A DNA stretch of 64,000 nucleotides, taken from the NCBI GenBank assembly GCA_964408805.1, contig CAYPAV010000023.1, positions 1-64,000 on the forward strand, written 5' to 3'. The stretch's first letter is position 1; every line of letters starts with the position of its first letter. Both the position numbers and the translations under genes were made by a program. The notes beneath the pieces were generated by a model. The model had not been told where the DNA came from. It did not search any database and saw only the letters and a list, made by a program, of their open reading frames with translations. Positions 44,329-53,433 of this stretch are shown one piece after another. This stretch comes from CAYPAV01 sp964408805. GTDB taxonomy: Bacteria; Pseudomonadota; Alphaproteobacteria; UBA8366.

Positions 44329-45710
44329 GGGGGCGTCCGCCTCGTTTCGATTCGATACATACCTTCCCCCGAGTCCCTTTCCAAGAGAAGAATCCCGCCC
44401 AATCGCCGCCGTGTTTCCTCGCAGGCGATGGAATGCGCTCCCTCGAGCGCGTCGATTACGTCATTTCCGGCGACGAGGACGACATGTCCGCCACCGCGCG
44501 TCCGCAATGCGGCGCGCAAGGCCGCGCATGCCATGCCGTCGGCGGAGGGCATGCGATCACGCATGCGAGATGCGACAAGGACTTCCTCGAGCGACGGGCC
44601 GTCCCGCCGGCAGGTGATCTCGATCAAACCTGCGGCCGTCATCCCCAGCACGTCGACCGGTCGAACCATCCGGTCGAAAGCCCGTCGCTGCGCCTCGACA
44701 AGCCGGCGGCCATGGGACCGATTCCGCATGGAAATGAAGTCGACGACAATAAGCCCGCCGATATTTCGCAACCTGACTTCGCGGGCGACCGCCTCGGCGG
44801 CGGCCAAATTGATCCGAAGCGCCGCGTCGTCACGGCGGCCACGACCGCCCGAAACGGCCGCGTTGACATCAATCACCGTCATCGCCTCGGTCGATTCGAC
44901 GATTATTTCAGCACCGTTCGGCAGCTTCACGCGAGGCTCCAGCGCCGCCTCGATCTGCGCTTCGATATCGGCGTCGGTGAAGATACCGGCCGCGCCATCA
45001 TGAAACGCTAGCTGTCCCGCGAGATCCGGCATTTCCGCGGATACCAAACGTTCGGCGGCGGCGATGGCAAGTCGGTCGTCGATGAAAACATCTCCATCCC
45101 CCGCACGATCGCGCAATACGCGGTCAACAAGCGATGGCGGCGGAACAATGACGCCGAGGGTATTTACCCTGGTGGATTCCGCTTCTCGCCAGCGTGTACG
45201 GAGTCGATCGGCTTCATCGACAAGATTTTCCGGATCGCCGTTCTCGGCCAGGCTGCGAACGGCCCAGCCTTCGTCTTCACGGGCGATTTTCGCCAAAATT
45301 CCTTCCATCTCGGTCCGGCGGCGCCCTTTCCCCAATCGTCGCGGCCAATGGATGCCGCCGCCCCCGGGGGTCAAGGCAAGATAGCGTCCGGCCAGCGTGA
45401 CCTTTTTGCGGACCGACGGTCCCTTGCCGGCCGCCGCATCGCGGGTCACTTCGACGATGACCGACTGACCTTCATGCACATCCTTGGCGCCGGCCATGAA
45501 GGCCTCAGACCCCTCGCCGATATTGACGAATGCGCCACCGATCGCCTTTTCGACACGAATAACCCGGCCTCTATAGATGCCCCCGATCCGACTGGGCCGC
45601 GCTTTCCGCTCGAACAGAAGCTCACATAGGCGGCCGTCGGTATCGACAAATGCCACCCGGGTCTCGCCCGGCGAGACCTCGATCAGAATGTTCTCCTTGC
45701 CGCGGCTCAA
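44325..45710 (-). CDS. rng: Ribonuclease E/G family protein (RNase G-like)
   Basis: A 461-residue RNase E/G-type endoribonuclease. The S1-like domain has ENILIEVSPGETRVAFVDTDGRL and IYRGRVIRVEKAIGGAFVNIGEG. The catalytic centre has IIVESTEAMTVIDVNAA (metal-binding Asp) and IGGLIVVDFISMRN. It lacks the long C-terminal scaffold of RNase E. The likely start is a TTG (45710-45708) overlapping the maf stop codon (TTGA) with GAAGGG upstream; no ATG fits the family start. It is coupled to both maf (upstream) and yacG (downstream). Confidence 0.88.
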   Translation of the reverse strand: MSRGKENILIEVSPGETRVAFVDTDGRLCELLFERKARPSRIGGIYRGRVIRVEKAIGGAFVNIGEGSEAFMAGAKDVHEGQSVIVEVTRDAAAGKGPSVRKKVTLAGRYLALTPGGGGIHWPRRLGKGRRRTEMEGILAKIAREDEGWAVRSLAENGDPENLVDEADRLRTRWREAESTRVNTLGVIVPPPSLVDRVLRDRAGDGDVFIDDRLAIAAAERLVSAEMPDLAGQLAFHDGAAGIFTDADIEAQIEAALEPRVKLPNGAEIIVESTEAMTVIDVNAAVSGGRGRRDDAALRINLAAAEAVAREVRLRNIGGLIVVDFISMRNRSHGRRLVEAQRRAFDRMVRPVDVLGMTAAGLIEITCRRDGPSLEEVLVASRMRDRMPSADGMACAALRAALRTRGGGHVVLVAGNDVIDALEGAHSIACEETRRRLGGILLLERDSGEGMYRIETRRTPP

Positions 45711-46285
45711 ATCACGCCCTTCAACAGATTGGCCGTCTCGAACAGGGGCAGCCCCACGACGTTCGAGTACGATCCATTGATCCGTCGAACGAAGGCCGCG
45801 GCGTGGCCTTGAATGGCATAGCCACCGGCCTTGCCGCGCCACTCCTCTGTCGCCAGATAAGCCTCTATTTCCGAGGGTGCGAGCCGTTTGAATTGGACGA
45901 CCGTCGTGACCAAACGCTGCCGCGTCCCACCTGACGGCAATACCAGCGCCACGCCGCTGAAAACCCGGTGCCGGCATCCCGATAGTATCTCCAGGCAGCG
46001 ACGGGCCGTCCCCTCGTCTTCCGCTTTGGGGAGTATTCGCCGACCGCGCCCGACCACGGTATCGGCACCAAAAATCATTGATCCGGGATGGCGTGACGCA
46101 ACGGCGCGCGCCTTCGCCAGCGCAAGTCGCGCCGCGTGGGCGCGCGGAAGTTCGCCTTTCAACGGCATCTCGTCGATCTCGGCCGGCTCGATCGCCGCCG
46201 GCACGATACCGATCTGCGACAGCAAATCCCGCCGCCTCGGCGAGGCCGATGCGAGGATCAGTGCGGCCCTACCGGTCGGCGACAT
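45707..46285 (-). CDS. maf: Maf-type nucleotide pyrophosphatase
   Basis: A 192-residue Maf/YceF-family house-cleaning nucleotide pyrophosphatase. The signature LILASASPRRRDLLSQIGI opens the protein. Later elements are MIFGADTVVGRGRRILPKAED, LEILSGCRHRVFSGVALV and the C-terminal GKAGGYAIQGHAAAFVRRINGSYSNVVGLPL. Length is standard. It sits between the low-molecular-weight phosphatase gene (27 bases upstream) and rng (overlapping). Confidence 0.94.
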   Translation of the reverse strand: MSPTGRAALILASASPRRRDLLSQIGIVPAAIEPAEIDEMPLKGELPRAHAARLALAKARAVASRHPGSMIFGADTVVGRGRRILPKAEDEGTARRCLEILSGCRHRVFSGVALVLPSGGTRQRLVTTVVQFKRLAPSEIEAYLATEEWRGKAGGYAIQGHAAAFVRRINGSYSNVVGLPLFETANLLKGVI

Positions 46286-46312
46286 CGAATCGGTCCTCCC
46301 TTCCCGCCCGGC

Positions 46313-46759
46313 CTAGGTATCGAGCGCGCGGACAAGCGGGAATCGCCCGACGATCCGAGACATGAGCTGATCCCGCACCTCGCGATAGGCATCGAGCCGC
46401 CGGTCGCGATTGCCCTCGATAATACTCGGATCAAAGGTATGCCAGAATTCGATCTCGACCGCCATCGTACGGGTCAGCTCGACCGCCCGGTGCTGCGCCT
46501 GGGGCGACAGGGGAATGATCAAATCATAATAGTCGTCTTCCAGGTCGTCGAAGCTTTTCGAACGGTGACGCGACAGATCGACGCCGATCTCGTCGAGCAC
46601 CTCGATCGCGAAGGCATCGACATCCCCGGCGCGCACGCCGACCGAATCGACGTAGATCTGGTGTCCGTGAAGATGCTTGAGTATCGCCTCGGCCATCGGC
46701 GAACGAAGCGCATTTTCCGTGCAAGCGAAGAGAACGGCGCCCGGAAGATCGATCATCAT
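46313..46759 (-). CDS. Low-molecular-weight phosphatase/arsenate-reductase-fold protein
   Basis: A 148-residue protein with the P-loop near the N-terminus (LFACTENALRSPMAEAIL, corresponding to C-x5-R-S) and the later acid region DDLEDDYYDLIIPLSPQAQ. This matches the LMW protein tyrosine phosphatase fold. In other alphaproteobacteria the gene lies between UPF0262 and infA/maf; infA is absent here. The substrate is unknown. Confidence 0.9.
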   Translation of the reverse strand: MMIDLPGAVLFACTENALRSPMAEAILKHLHGHQIYVDSVGVRAGDVDAFAIEVLDEIGVDLSRHRSKSFDDLEDDYYDLIIPLSPQAQHRAVELTRTMAVEIEFWHTFDPSIIEGNRDRRLDAYREVRDQLMSRIVGRFPLVRALDT

Positions 46760-46774
46760 TTCCCGGACATTCTC

Positions 46775-47248
46775 TTAGCCCCGAATATGGAGGACGCATA
46801 CGAGGGTGAAGAGCCGGCGCGCGGTATCGAAATCGATCTCCACCTTGCCCTCGAGCCGCGTCATCAGGGCGCGTGACCCATCGTCGTGAAGGCCGCGCCG
46901 GGCCATGTCGATCGTCTCGATCTGGGAGGGCGTCAACCGCTTGATAGCGTCGTAGTAGCTTTCGCAAATCTGAAAATAGTCGCGGATCAGCCGACGCATC
47001 GGCGACAACGGCACGACGATTTCGATCAAGGGGTCGTGGTTCTCGGCCCGAATATCGAACACCAGGCGGGAATGCTCTTCCACGCGAAGATTAAGCGCGA
47101 ACGGCCCGTCGCCGCCATCGACCGGGGAAAAGTGATTATCCTCCAGCAAATCATAGATCGCCACGGCCCGCTCCTGCTCGACTTCGGGGCTGCGCCGGGC
47201 GATCGTCGCTTCGTCGAGTCGAATATCGATGAGTCTGTGCGCCGCCAT
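46775..47248 (-). CDS. UPF0262 family protein
   Basis: A 157-residue protein of the alphaproteobacteria-specific UPF0262 family. Markers are RLIDIRLDEATIARRSPEVEQERAVAIYDLLEDN, FDIRAENHDPLIEIVVPLSPMRRLIRDYFQICESYYDAIK and the end GLHDDGSRALMTRLEGKVEIDFDTARRLFTLVCVLH. Its function is unknown, but it is a stable neighbour of hisD. The gene starts 19 bases after the hisD stop codon. Confidence 0.94.
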   Translation of the reverse strand: MAAHRLIDIRLDEATIARRSPEVEQERAVAIYDLLEDNHFSPVDGGDGPFALNLRVEEHSRLVFDIRAENHDPLIEIVVPLSPMRRLIRDYFQICESYYDAIKRLTPSQIETIDMARRGLHDDGSRALMTRLEGKVEIDFDTARRLFTLVCVLHIRG

Positions 47249-47266
47249 GATGCGTCGCTCTTTGGC

Positions 47267-48559
47267 CTAACGCTTAAGGCGGACGGAGACCGAAAGCGCA
47301 TGTGCATCAAGCCCTTCGGCCTCGGCCAATGTCACCGCGGCCGGTCCGATTCTACCCAGGCTCTCGGCATCGCAGGCGACGATCGAGGTCCGCTTCATGA
47401 AGTCCAGCACACCAAGACCCGACGAAAATCGCGCACTCCGCGACGTCGGCAAGACATGGTTGGGTCCGGCCACATAATCGCCAATCGCTTCCGGCGTATG
47501 GCGCCCCATGAATATCGCGCCCGCGTGATTGATCCGCTCGGCGAGCACTTCCGCGCCGTCGACCGCGAGTTCGAGATGCTCCGGCGCGATACGATCGACA
47601 AGCGCCGGCGCGGCTTCGAGATCCGCCAGCACGATGACGGCGCCTTGTTCCCGCCAGCTCGCGCCGGCGATATCCGCCCGCGGCAGTGTCTCCAACCGCC
47701 GCTCGATCGCCGCCGATACGGCATCGGCGAATTCCGCTGAATCGGTCAGCAATACCGCTTGCGCGGCCGCGTCGTGCTCGGCCTGGGAAAGAAGATCAAG
47801 CGCGATCCATTCGGGATCGTTCGTCGCATCGGCAACAACCAGAATTTCCGACGGGCCGGCAATCAAATCGATTCCGACGACGCCGAAAACCCGACGCTTC
47901 GCTGCCGCCACGTAAGCGTTCCCCGGCCCGACGATCTTGTCGACCGGTCGGATCGTTTCCGTTCCGTAGGCGAGTGCCGCGACCGCCTGGGCACCCCCAA
48001 TGCGATAGATCTCATCCACTCCGGCAATCTCGGCGGCCGCCAGAACCAGTGGGTTCAGCACGCCGTCCGGCGTCGGCACCACCATGACCAGGCGCGCGAC
48101 ACCCGCGACGTCCGCCGGAACCGCGTTCATCAGAACGGAACTCGGATAGGCGGCGGTACCGCCCGGCACGTAAAGTCCGGCCGAGTCGAGCGCCGTCCAT
48201 TTCGCGCCGAGCCTGACACCGGCATCATCACTATATATCAATCCCTCGGGGCGCTGCGTCTCATGGTAGGCCCGGATGCGCCGATGTGCGAGCCGCAGCG
48301 CCTCCAACGCCCCGGCATCGCATGTGGCCGAAGTCTCGGCGATTTCCTCGGTCGAAATGCGAAGTGCCTCCGCACTCAGCGAAAGACGGTCGAATTTCTC
48401 TGAATAGTCCGACAGCGCTGCGTCACCTCTCGCCCGAACATCCGCGATGATATCGGCGGCGACCGCATCGACATCCGCCTCGACCTCGCGCTTCTCGAGA
48501 ACAAAGGCATCGAAGGCCGCCTCGAAGCCGGTTTCTCGGGTGTCGAGTCTAAGCGGCAT
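47267..48559 (-). CDS. hisD: Histidinol dehydrogenase
   Basis: A 430-residue zinc enzyme that oxidises histidinol to histidine in two NAD-dependent steps. Features are YVPGGTAAYPSSVLMNAVPADVAGV, RIGGAQAVAALAYGTETI, VGPGNAYVAAAKRRVFGVVGIDLIAGPSEI, the catalytic Glu-His in APEHLELA and HTPEAIGDYVAGPNHVLPTSRSARFSSGLGV. Full length. It overlaps the end of hisG by 11 bases. Confidence 0.97.
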   Translation of the reverse strand: MPLRLDTRETGFEAAFDAFVLEKREVEADVDAVAADIIADVRARGDAALSDYSEKFDRLSLSAEALRISTEEIAETSATCDAGALEALRLAHRRIRAYHETQRPEGLIYSDDAGVRLGAKWTALDSAGLYVPGGTAAYPSSVLMNAVPADVAGVARLVMVVPTPDGVLNPLVLAAAEIAGVDEIYRIGGAQAVAALAYGTETIRPVDKIVGPGNAYVAAAKRRVFGVVGIDLIAGPSEILVVADATNDPEWIALDLLSQAEHDAAAQAVLLTDSAEFADAVSAAIERRLETLPRADIAGASWREQGAVIVLADLEAAPALVDRIAPEHLELAVDGAEVLAERINHAGAIFMGRHTPEAIGDYVAGPNHVLPTSRSARFSSGLGVLDFMKRTSIVACDAESLGRIGPAAVTLAEAEGLDAHALSVSVRLKR

Positions 48560-49229
48560 TGGCGACCTCGTTGAATCGATCGATCCAGCGACCGACTTCG
48601 CCGGGGCGAGTCTTCAACGCGGCTCGGTTGACCACCAGTCGGCTGGTAACCTCGGCGATCGTCTCCACCTCGACCAGACCGTTCTCCGCGAGGGTCCGCC
48701 CGGTCGAAACGAGGTCGACGATGCGCCGGCACAGCCCCAACCCGGGCGCCAGCTCCATCGCGCCGTTCAACTTGATGCACTCCGCCTGGACGCCACGTTC
48801 GGCGAAATGGCGCTTCGTGATCGCGGGATATTTGGTGGCGATGCGGATATGGCTCCACCGGCTAGGGTCATCCGCCTTCAGAACGGCTTCGGGTGCCGCG
48901 ACGCAAAGCCGGCATTTTCCGATCCCAAGATCGACCGGAGCATAAAGTTCGGGAAAGTCGAACTCCATCAGCACGTCATTGCCGGCGATACCGAGATGCG
49001 CGGCACCGAAGGCCACGAAGGTCGCGACATCGAAACTGCGGACCCGAATGATCGACACATTCGTTTGGTTCGTCTCGAACCGGAGCAGCCGCGAGTCGGG
49101 ATCGTCGAAGGCCGCTTCCGGCTCGATACCGGCCTCGCGGACCATCGGCATGACCTCGTCCAGGATGCGGCCTTTCGGCAAGGCCAGAACCAGGGAATCG
49201 TTCGATCGCACCGCGGAATCCTCTTTCAT
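48549..49229 (-). CDS. hisG: ATP phosphoribosyltransferase, short form
   Basis: A 226-residue short-form HisG catalysing the first step of histidine synthesis. Marks are LVLALPKGRILDEVMPMV, the PRPP-binding segment DLVSTGRTLAENGLVEVETIAEVTSRLVVN and VDLGIGKCRLCVA. The C-terminal ACT-like regulatory domain of the long form is missing, so a HisZ partner encoded elsewhere is expected. The start at 49229 (MKEDSAV) is chosen; the frame is open further upstream but overlaps the preceding dioxygenase gene. Confidence 0.95.
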   Translation of the reverse strand: MKEDSAVRSNDSLVLALPKGRILDEVMPMVREAGIEPEAAFDDPDSRLLRFETNQTNVSIIRVRSFDVATFVAFGAAHLGIAGNDVLMEFDFPELYAPVDLGIGKCRLCVAAPEAVLKADDPSRWSHIRIATKYPAITKRHFAERGVQAECIKLNGAMELAPGLGLCRRIVDLVSTGRTLAENGLVEVETIAEVTSRLVVNRAALKTRPGEVGRWIDRFNEVANAA

Positions 49230-49293
49230 GCCCGGTTTTCGGGCGGCCCTTATGGCACAGCGAGTGGCTGGATTCCAGGGTTTTGGACGGCCG

Positions 49294-50316
49294 TCAGCCG
49301 TTATAGAACGCGCGCCCCGACCCTCTAAGCCAAAGACGAATGAGATGGCGCTTGCGCGCCGGTTCCGGCCAATCTTGAAAGCCCGACCGGCGATGACCGC
49401 AGCGGCGATTGTCGACGATCTGAATCTGGCCCGGCTCGAAAAAGAAGTCCTTGGCCATGCCGGGCTCCTCGATAATCGCCTCGAAGGCCTCCAATGCCCG
49501 GCGTCCGAGATCGTCGAGCGGTTCCTCCGCCAACTTCTGGCCATTGACGACTTGGAATCGGGAAAGCCGGGCGATGAGCCGGTCCTCTTGAAACTCGAAC
49601 ATCGGGTGACGAAGAGTCATGACGTCATCCGGTGCATGCTCTCGCTGGCGGTCGAACACGTAATTTTCATAGAGACGCGTGAGCAATTCCGGATGCCGCC
49701 GGCGCATTTCGTTGTGTGCCGCGTAGAAACTGACAATGCTGCTGACACCACCTTCCTTGGCGGTCTGCAGACAGAACAGGGCCACATACCAGGGCGGACA
49801 CAGGTTATAGCTGTTGTCGGTATGAAAATTCTGGGAGACGTTGGTGACATCGGGCCGCACGCCATTGCCAGGCTTGCGTCCGGTATCGCGGATATCGTAG
49901 ATCAGCTTGCCTTCCCAATTCTGCGCAACCGGGCGGGCAATCATTGAACTAAGCAGCCAATAGATCATCGTCGCTTCTTCGCGCGACCAACGATCAAGCG
50001 GCAGCCGATCGATCAGCGCGAATCCCACGCCCCTCGTCAAACAAGCATCCACCTCGGCCATTAATCCGCGACACTGCGGCAATTCGAAATCATCCGGCGT
50101 CAACACCGCCAACGGCAACGGATTGACGCGCAATACCTCAAGCAAATCATCGAGTTCGGAAAGACATGTATCGGTTAATCGGAAGGCGCCGCTTTCGGAC
50201 GGCAGGCCCGCGCCCGTCCAAATCAACGGGCCGTCAATCTCGTCATCGAGTATCCGGGGCACTTCGGTCATGGCGATCTCGTCAGGTTCGGGGCGCAGTT
50301 CTCTTGGCGGCATCAA
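49294..50316 (-). CDS. TauD/TfdA-family dioxygenase
   Basis: A 340-residue dioxygenase, longer than the other two in the window. The metal motif is in QNFHTDNSYNLCPPWYVALFC, followed by GGVSSIVSFYAAHNEM. The distal His is in IVDNRRCGHRRSGFQDWPEPARKRHLIRLWL. The N-terminal LACLTRGVGFALIDRLPLDRWSREEA-type segment is typical of gamma-butyrobetaine-hydroxylase-like relatives. An alternative start is the Met at residue 16. It begins the block that separates the hisG end of the housekeeping cluster from DUF2948/murA. Confidence 0.88.
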   Translation of the reverse strand: MMPPRELRPEPDEIAMTEVPRILDDEIDGPLIWTGAGLPSESGAFRLTDTCLSELDDLLEVLRVNPLPLAVLTPDDFELPQCRGLMAEVDACLTRGVGFALIDRLPLDRWSREEATMIYWLLSSMIARPVAQNWEGKLIYDIRDTGRKPGNGVRPDVTNVSQNFHTDNSYNLCPPWYVALFCLQTAKEGGVSSIVSFYAAHNEMRRRHPELLTRLYENYVFDRQREHAPDDVMTLRHPMFEFQEDRLIARLSRFQVVNGQKLAEEPLDDLGRRALEAFEAIIEEPGMAKDFFFEPGQIQIVDNRRCGHRRSGFQDWPEPARKRHLIRLWLRGSGRAFYNG

Positions 50317-50354
50317 ATTCGAGACACCGCCCGAACAATTGTGGCGCGGATCGA

Positions 50355-51083
50355 CTATCTCTCAAGCGCGTCGAACAAGACCTTGCTGTTCGCCCCGGCG
50401 AGCCCCTTCACTTTATGGCCTTCTGCCTTGAAGACTTTGTAGCGAACGTTCACGCCCAACTTCTTCAATCGCTCATGCGTGAGGTCCATCATCTCTTTCC
50501 AGCGCCCGTCTCCTCCGTTCACGAACATATTGACCTTGATCTTTTTGAGCCGGGTCAATCTTAGAAAATCGCGCGTGAAGAATGGAAAACCGGGGAAGAC
50601 GGTCAGACTCTGAATCCGCTTCCTGTTCTTGAGGGCGATACGAAAGGCGCTGAGCCCCCCATTGCTACCGCCGGCCATGTGAACCTTGCCGCCCTTGACC
50701 TTATATTTCTTCTGCAGATGAGCGATGAAGTCGGGGATCAGGAATACGCCCCTGCGATAGAACAGATACCCCTTCGGGGCTTCGGGCACGAAGACGAGAT
50801 AGCCGCGTTTGCGGGCCTCGGCGCCCCAGTAATCCTTAATTACGGCCTTCACTGCCTTGGCGTTCTGCTTCCCGCCCGGAAAGGCAAGAACAGCCGCGTA
50901 CTCCTTCTTCTTGTTGAACGGAAAGGGTGTTACGATGGTGTATTTGACCTTTACGGGCTTCTTCCCCGATTTGGACGTGAAGAGACCGACCTTATCGGCC
51001 GAGGCATTTCCGATGCCGAAACACAATGCCACCGCAGCAACGGCGAAAATGCGCGTGAAATCACGAATTGGGACCACGGTCAC
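50355..51083 (-). CDS. Exported alpha/beta hydrolase
   Basis: A 242-residue exported protein. It starts with GTG 51083 and a signal peptide (IRDFTRIFAVAAVALCFGIGNASA). The hydrolase fold has AAVLAFPGGKQNAKAVKAVI, the nucleophile elbow HMAGGSNGGLSAFRIAL (Ser) and FKAEGHKVKGL near the C-terminus (probable His). It is unusually Lys-rich. It could be a PHB-depolymerase- or esterase-like enzyme; the substrate is unknown. AGGGAG lies upstream of the start. Confidence 0.8.
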   Translation of the reverse strand: MTVVPIRDFTRIFAVAAVALCFGIGNASADKVGLFTSKSGKKPVKVKYTIVTPFPFNKKKEYAAVLAFPGGKQNAKAVKAVIKDYWGAEARKRGYLVFVPEAPKGYLFYRRGVFLIPDFIAHLQKKYKVKGGKVHMAGGSNGGLSAFRIALKNRKRIQSLTVFPGFPFFTRDFLRLTRLKKIKVNMFVNGGDGRWKEMMDLTHERLKKLGVNVRYKVFKAEGHKVKGLAGANSKVLFDALER

Positions 51084-51214
51084 AACTTAATCTCCCTGCG
51101 GTGTCGGACGCCGTTTAACCTTTCGTTAATCATACTACGGGTAAGCGGCATCTCAAACCGTCTCTTTGGAGTTTGGCCGCCCCCGCAAGGTCACTCCGCC
51201 GAGGCGGGTGACGC

Positions 51215-52027
51215 CTATGAGCCGGTACGGACCGCTCGCCAGAAGTTATCGTTTTTCCGCATGATCACGCCATCGTGGCGAACTTGCAGGCAGTGTCGTA
51301 CGGATTCGATGCCGAGCACCACCGGCGTGTTTCGCCAGCAAGCTTCGTATTCCCGCCGAGCCGTCGTCAGCGCTTCCTCATCGCGGGCCAATATTCGCTC
51401 GATCCGCGATTGCCGCCACAGCGCCTCTCGGGCGCCGTCCCCCACGAGAATCCGATCGGGAAGCGCATTTATCATGCCGTTCAAGACCCTGGTCTTGGAC
51501 ATGACTTCAGGGTCTTGGTCAACGACCCGCGCACCTGCCCGGCGCAACGGACCCGTCGCCAGAGAGCGCTCCTGCGCCGAGATCGGATCGTCATCTCCCG
51601 AACGCGCCACCGGCACCAGGCTGACCCCAGATCCAACATCGATCGACACGGAAACGCCGCCAAGCTCGACCAGCTTTTCCCTGGATAGGCTGAGTTCGAC
51701 CGCCGCGAACCCGCGGTGCGCGCGAATTGTCATATGAGGCGCCGCCGCGATCCGGTGTTCGACCCCATCGCGCCCGATCACGACAAGATGCAAGGATTTG
51801 CCGCCCGCCACTTCGTAGGCCCAACTGACATGCGGGACATCCCGTTCCTTCTGCAGGCAAAAGCTCGTGAACTCGGCCTTGCAGACCCGGTCGCCGCAGA
51901 GCAGCGGCGTCGGAGCCATGGTGACCACAAGACCCAGTATTTGCGGCGCAGCGCTGGAATTCGATACCGATGAAATGAAGACCAACAGGCCTGCCGCGAG
52001 GCCGTATAGAACTCGCTTTAGATACAT
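51215..52027 (-). CDS. Exported hypothetical protein, 270 residues
   Basis: It begins MYLKRVLYGLAAGLLVFISSVSNSSAAPQ, a clear signal peptide. The mature part has several Cys residues (LLCGDRVCKAEFTSFCLQ) and alternating strands without a recognised family. The C-terminal half is helical and charged (EEALTTARREYEACWRN). AAGGAGAGGGG lies upstream of the ATG. It sits between the hydrolase and the TRAP transporter; no link is evident. Confidence 0.65.
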   Translation of the reverse strand: MYLKRVLYGLAAGLLVFISSVSNSSAAPQILGLVVTMAPTPLLCGDRVCKAEFTSFCLQKERDVPHVSWAYEVAGGKSLHLVVIGRDGVEHRIAAAPHMTIRAHRGFAAVELSLSREKLVELGGVSVSIDVGSGVSLVPVARSGDDDPISAQERSLATGPLRRAGARVVDQDPEVMSKTRVLNGMINALPDRILVGDGAREALWRQSRIERILARDEEALTTARREYEACWRNTPVVLGIESVRHCLQVRHDGVIMRKNDNFWRAVRTGS

Positions 52028-52133
52028 CGTCCCCTCTCCTTCCCGGAGCACAGGTCATATCGAGAGGAAAGTGTCCTCCTTCCCCGGAACGGCGTCAACC
52101 GTGGGGATGTCGACCGGGACGGATTAGGCGCCG

Positions 52134-53432
52134 CTAATGATAGACGAGGTTCGGCAACCAGGTCGCCAGATATGGCGCATAGATCAGCAGCAAGATCATC
52201 GCCAGCATGGCGAAAACGAAGGGAATCGCGCCGATCGCGACATCGTTGAACTTGCCGCCTCTGGTCCGGATGCCCTGGACGACATACAGGTTCACCCCGA
52301 TCGGCGGCGTGATCAGGGCCGCCTCCATCAAGAGCGTGATCAGAATCCCGAACCAAACATCGGAAAATTCCGGCACGCCGAGCTTCATGATGATGGGAAA
52401 GACGATCGGCACCGTCGTCAGCATCATCGACAGGGTTTCCATGAACATGCCCAGCAGCAGGTAGAAGACGACGATGATCAGGATCGTCTCGACCGGTGTC
52501 AGCCCCATCGCCGCAATGAAGTTCAGCATCGCCTGAGTGATGCCCATGAAGCCAAGCACGAAATTCAGGAAGATCGCCGCGAACACGATCAGCATGATCA
52601 TCGCGGTGGTGCGCATCGTCCCCTCGAAGGCATCGCGCAGCATCTTGAAGTTGAGGGTCCGGAAGCCGGCTGCGATGATCAGCGCCATGCAAACGCCGAT
52701 CGAGGCGGCTTCGGTCGGCGTGGCCACGCCGGCGTAAATCGAGCCCACCACCGCCGTGAAGAGTACAATCGGCGGCAATAGGTGCGGCAAGGTCCGGATG
52801 CGATCGCGCCACGACGTCTCCACTTTGATGCCGCCCCAACCGCGGTTGTAAAGACAGGCCCCGACGATCGTCATCATGAACAATCCCGACAAGATCACGC
52901 CCGGGATGATGCCGGCGAGATAGAGCTCGGGCACCGAGGTATCGGTCAGAAGTCCGTAGATGATCAGGTTGATCGACGGCGGAACGAGGATGCCCAGCGT
53001 TCCGCCTGCCGCGAGCGAGCCGAGAAATAGGCTTTCGTTGTATCTTCGCGCCTCGATCTCGGGATAGGCGACGGTACCCACCGTGGCGGCGGTAGCCACG
53101 CTGGACCCCGAACTCGCGGCGAATATCGTGCAAGAGCCGATATTCGCGTGCATCAGGCCGCCCGGAAGCCAGGAGAGCCATTCGATCACGGCACCATACA
53201 TGCGCCGCGCGATGCCCGCCCGCAGCATGATTTCGCCCAGCAGGATGAACATCGGCACGGCGACCAGGATGAATTCCTTGCTCTTGTCCCAGATGATCTC
53301 GGAGAGGCCGGGCATCAACCGGCCCTCCATGGCGATCTCGTCGAGGACGAAACTCAGGATACCGAGGACCGCGGCAACCGGAACCGCGGCAAGAACAAGG
53401 GCGAGGAGTCCAATGAGAATTCCGGCGACCAT
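52134..53432 (-). CDS. TRAP transporter large permease (DctM type)
   Basis: A 432-residue membrane protein with about 12 hydrophobic segments of the TRAP DctM family. Characteristic regions are FILVAVPMFILLGEIMLRAGIARRM, GGLMHANIGSCTIFAASSGSSVATAATVGTVAYPEIEARRY, AAGGTLGILVPPSINLIIYGLLTD, LYAGVATPTEAASIG-like sequence and LITPPIGVNLYVVQGI. It imports a carboxylate using the sodium or proton gradient together with the small permease and binding protein. ATG 53432 follows the preceding gene almost without a gap. Confidence 0.95.
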   Translation of the reverse strand: MVAGILIGLLALVLAAVPVAAVLGILSFVLDEIAMEGRLMPGLSEIIWDKSKEFILVAVPMFILLGEIMLRAGIARRMYGAVIEWLSWLPGGLMHANIGSCTIFAASSGSSVATAATVGTVAYPEIEARRYNESLFLGSLAAGGTLGILVPPSINLIIYGLLTDTSVPELYLAGIIPGVILSGLFMMTIVGACLYNRGWGGIKVETSWRDRIRTLPHLLPPIVLFTAVVGSIYAGVATPTEAASIGVCMALIIAAGFRTLNFKMLRDAFEGTMRTTAMIMLIVFAAIFLNFVLGFMGITQAMLNFIAAMGLTPVETILIIVVFYLLLGMFMETLSMMLTTVPIVFPIIMKLGVPEFSDVWFGILITLLMEAALITPPIGVNLYVVQGIRTRGGKFNDVAIGAIPFVFAMLAMILLLIYAPYLATWLPNLVYH

Positions 53433-53433
53433 G

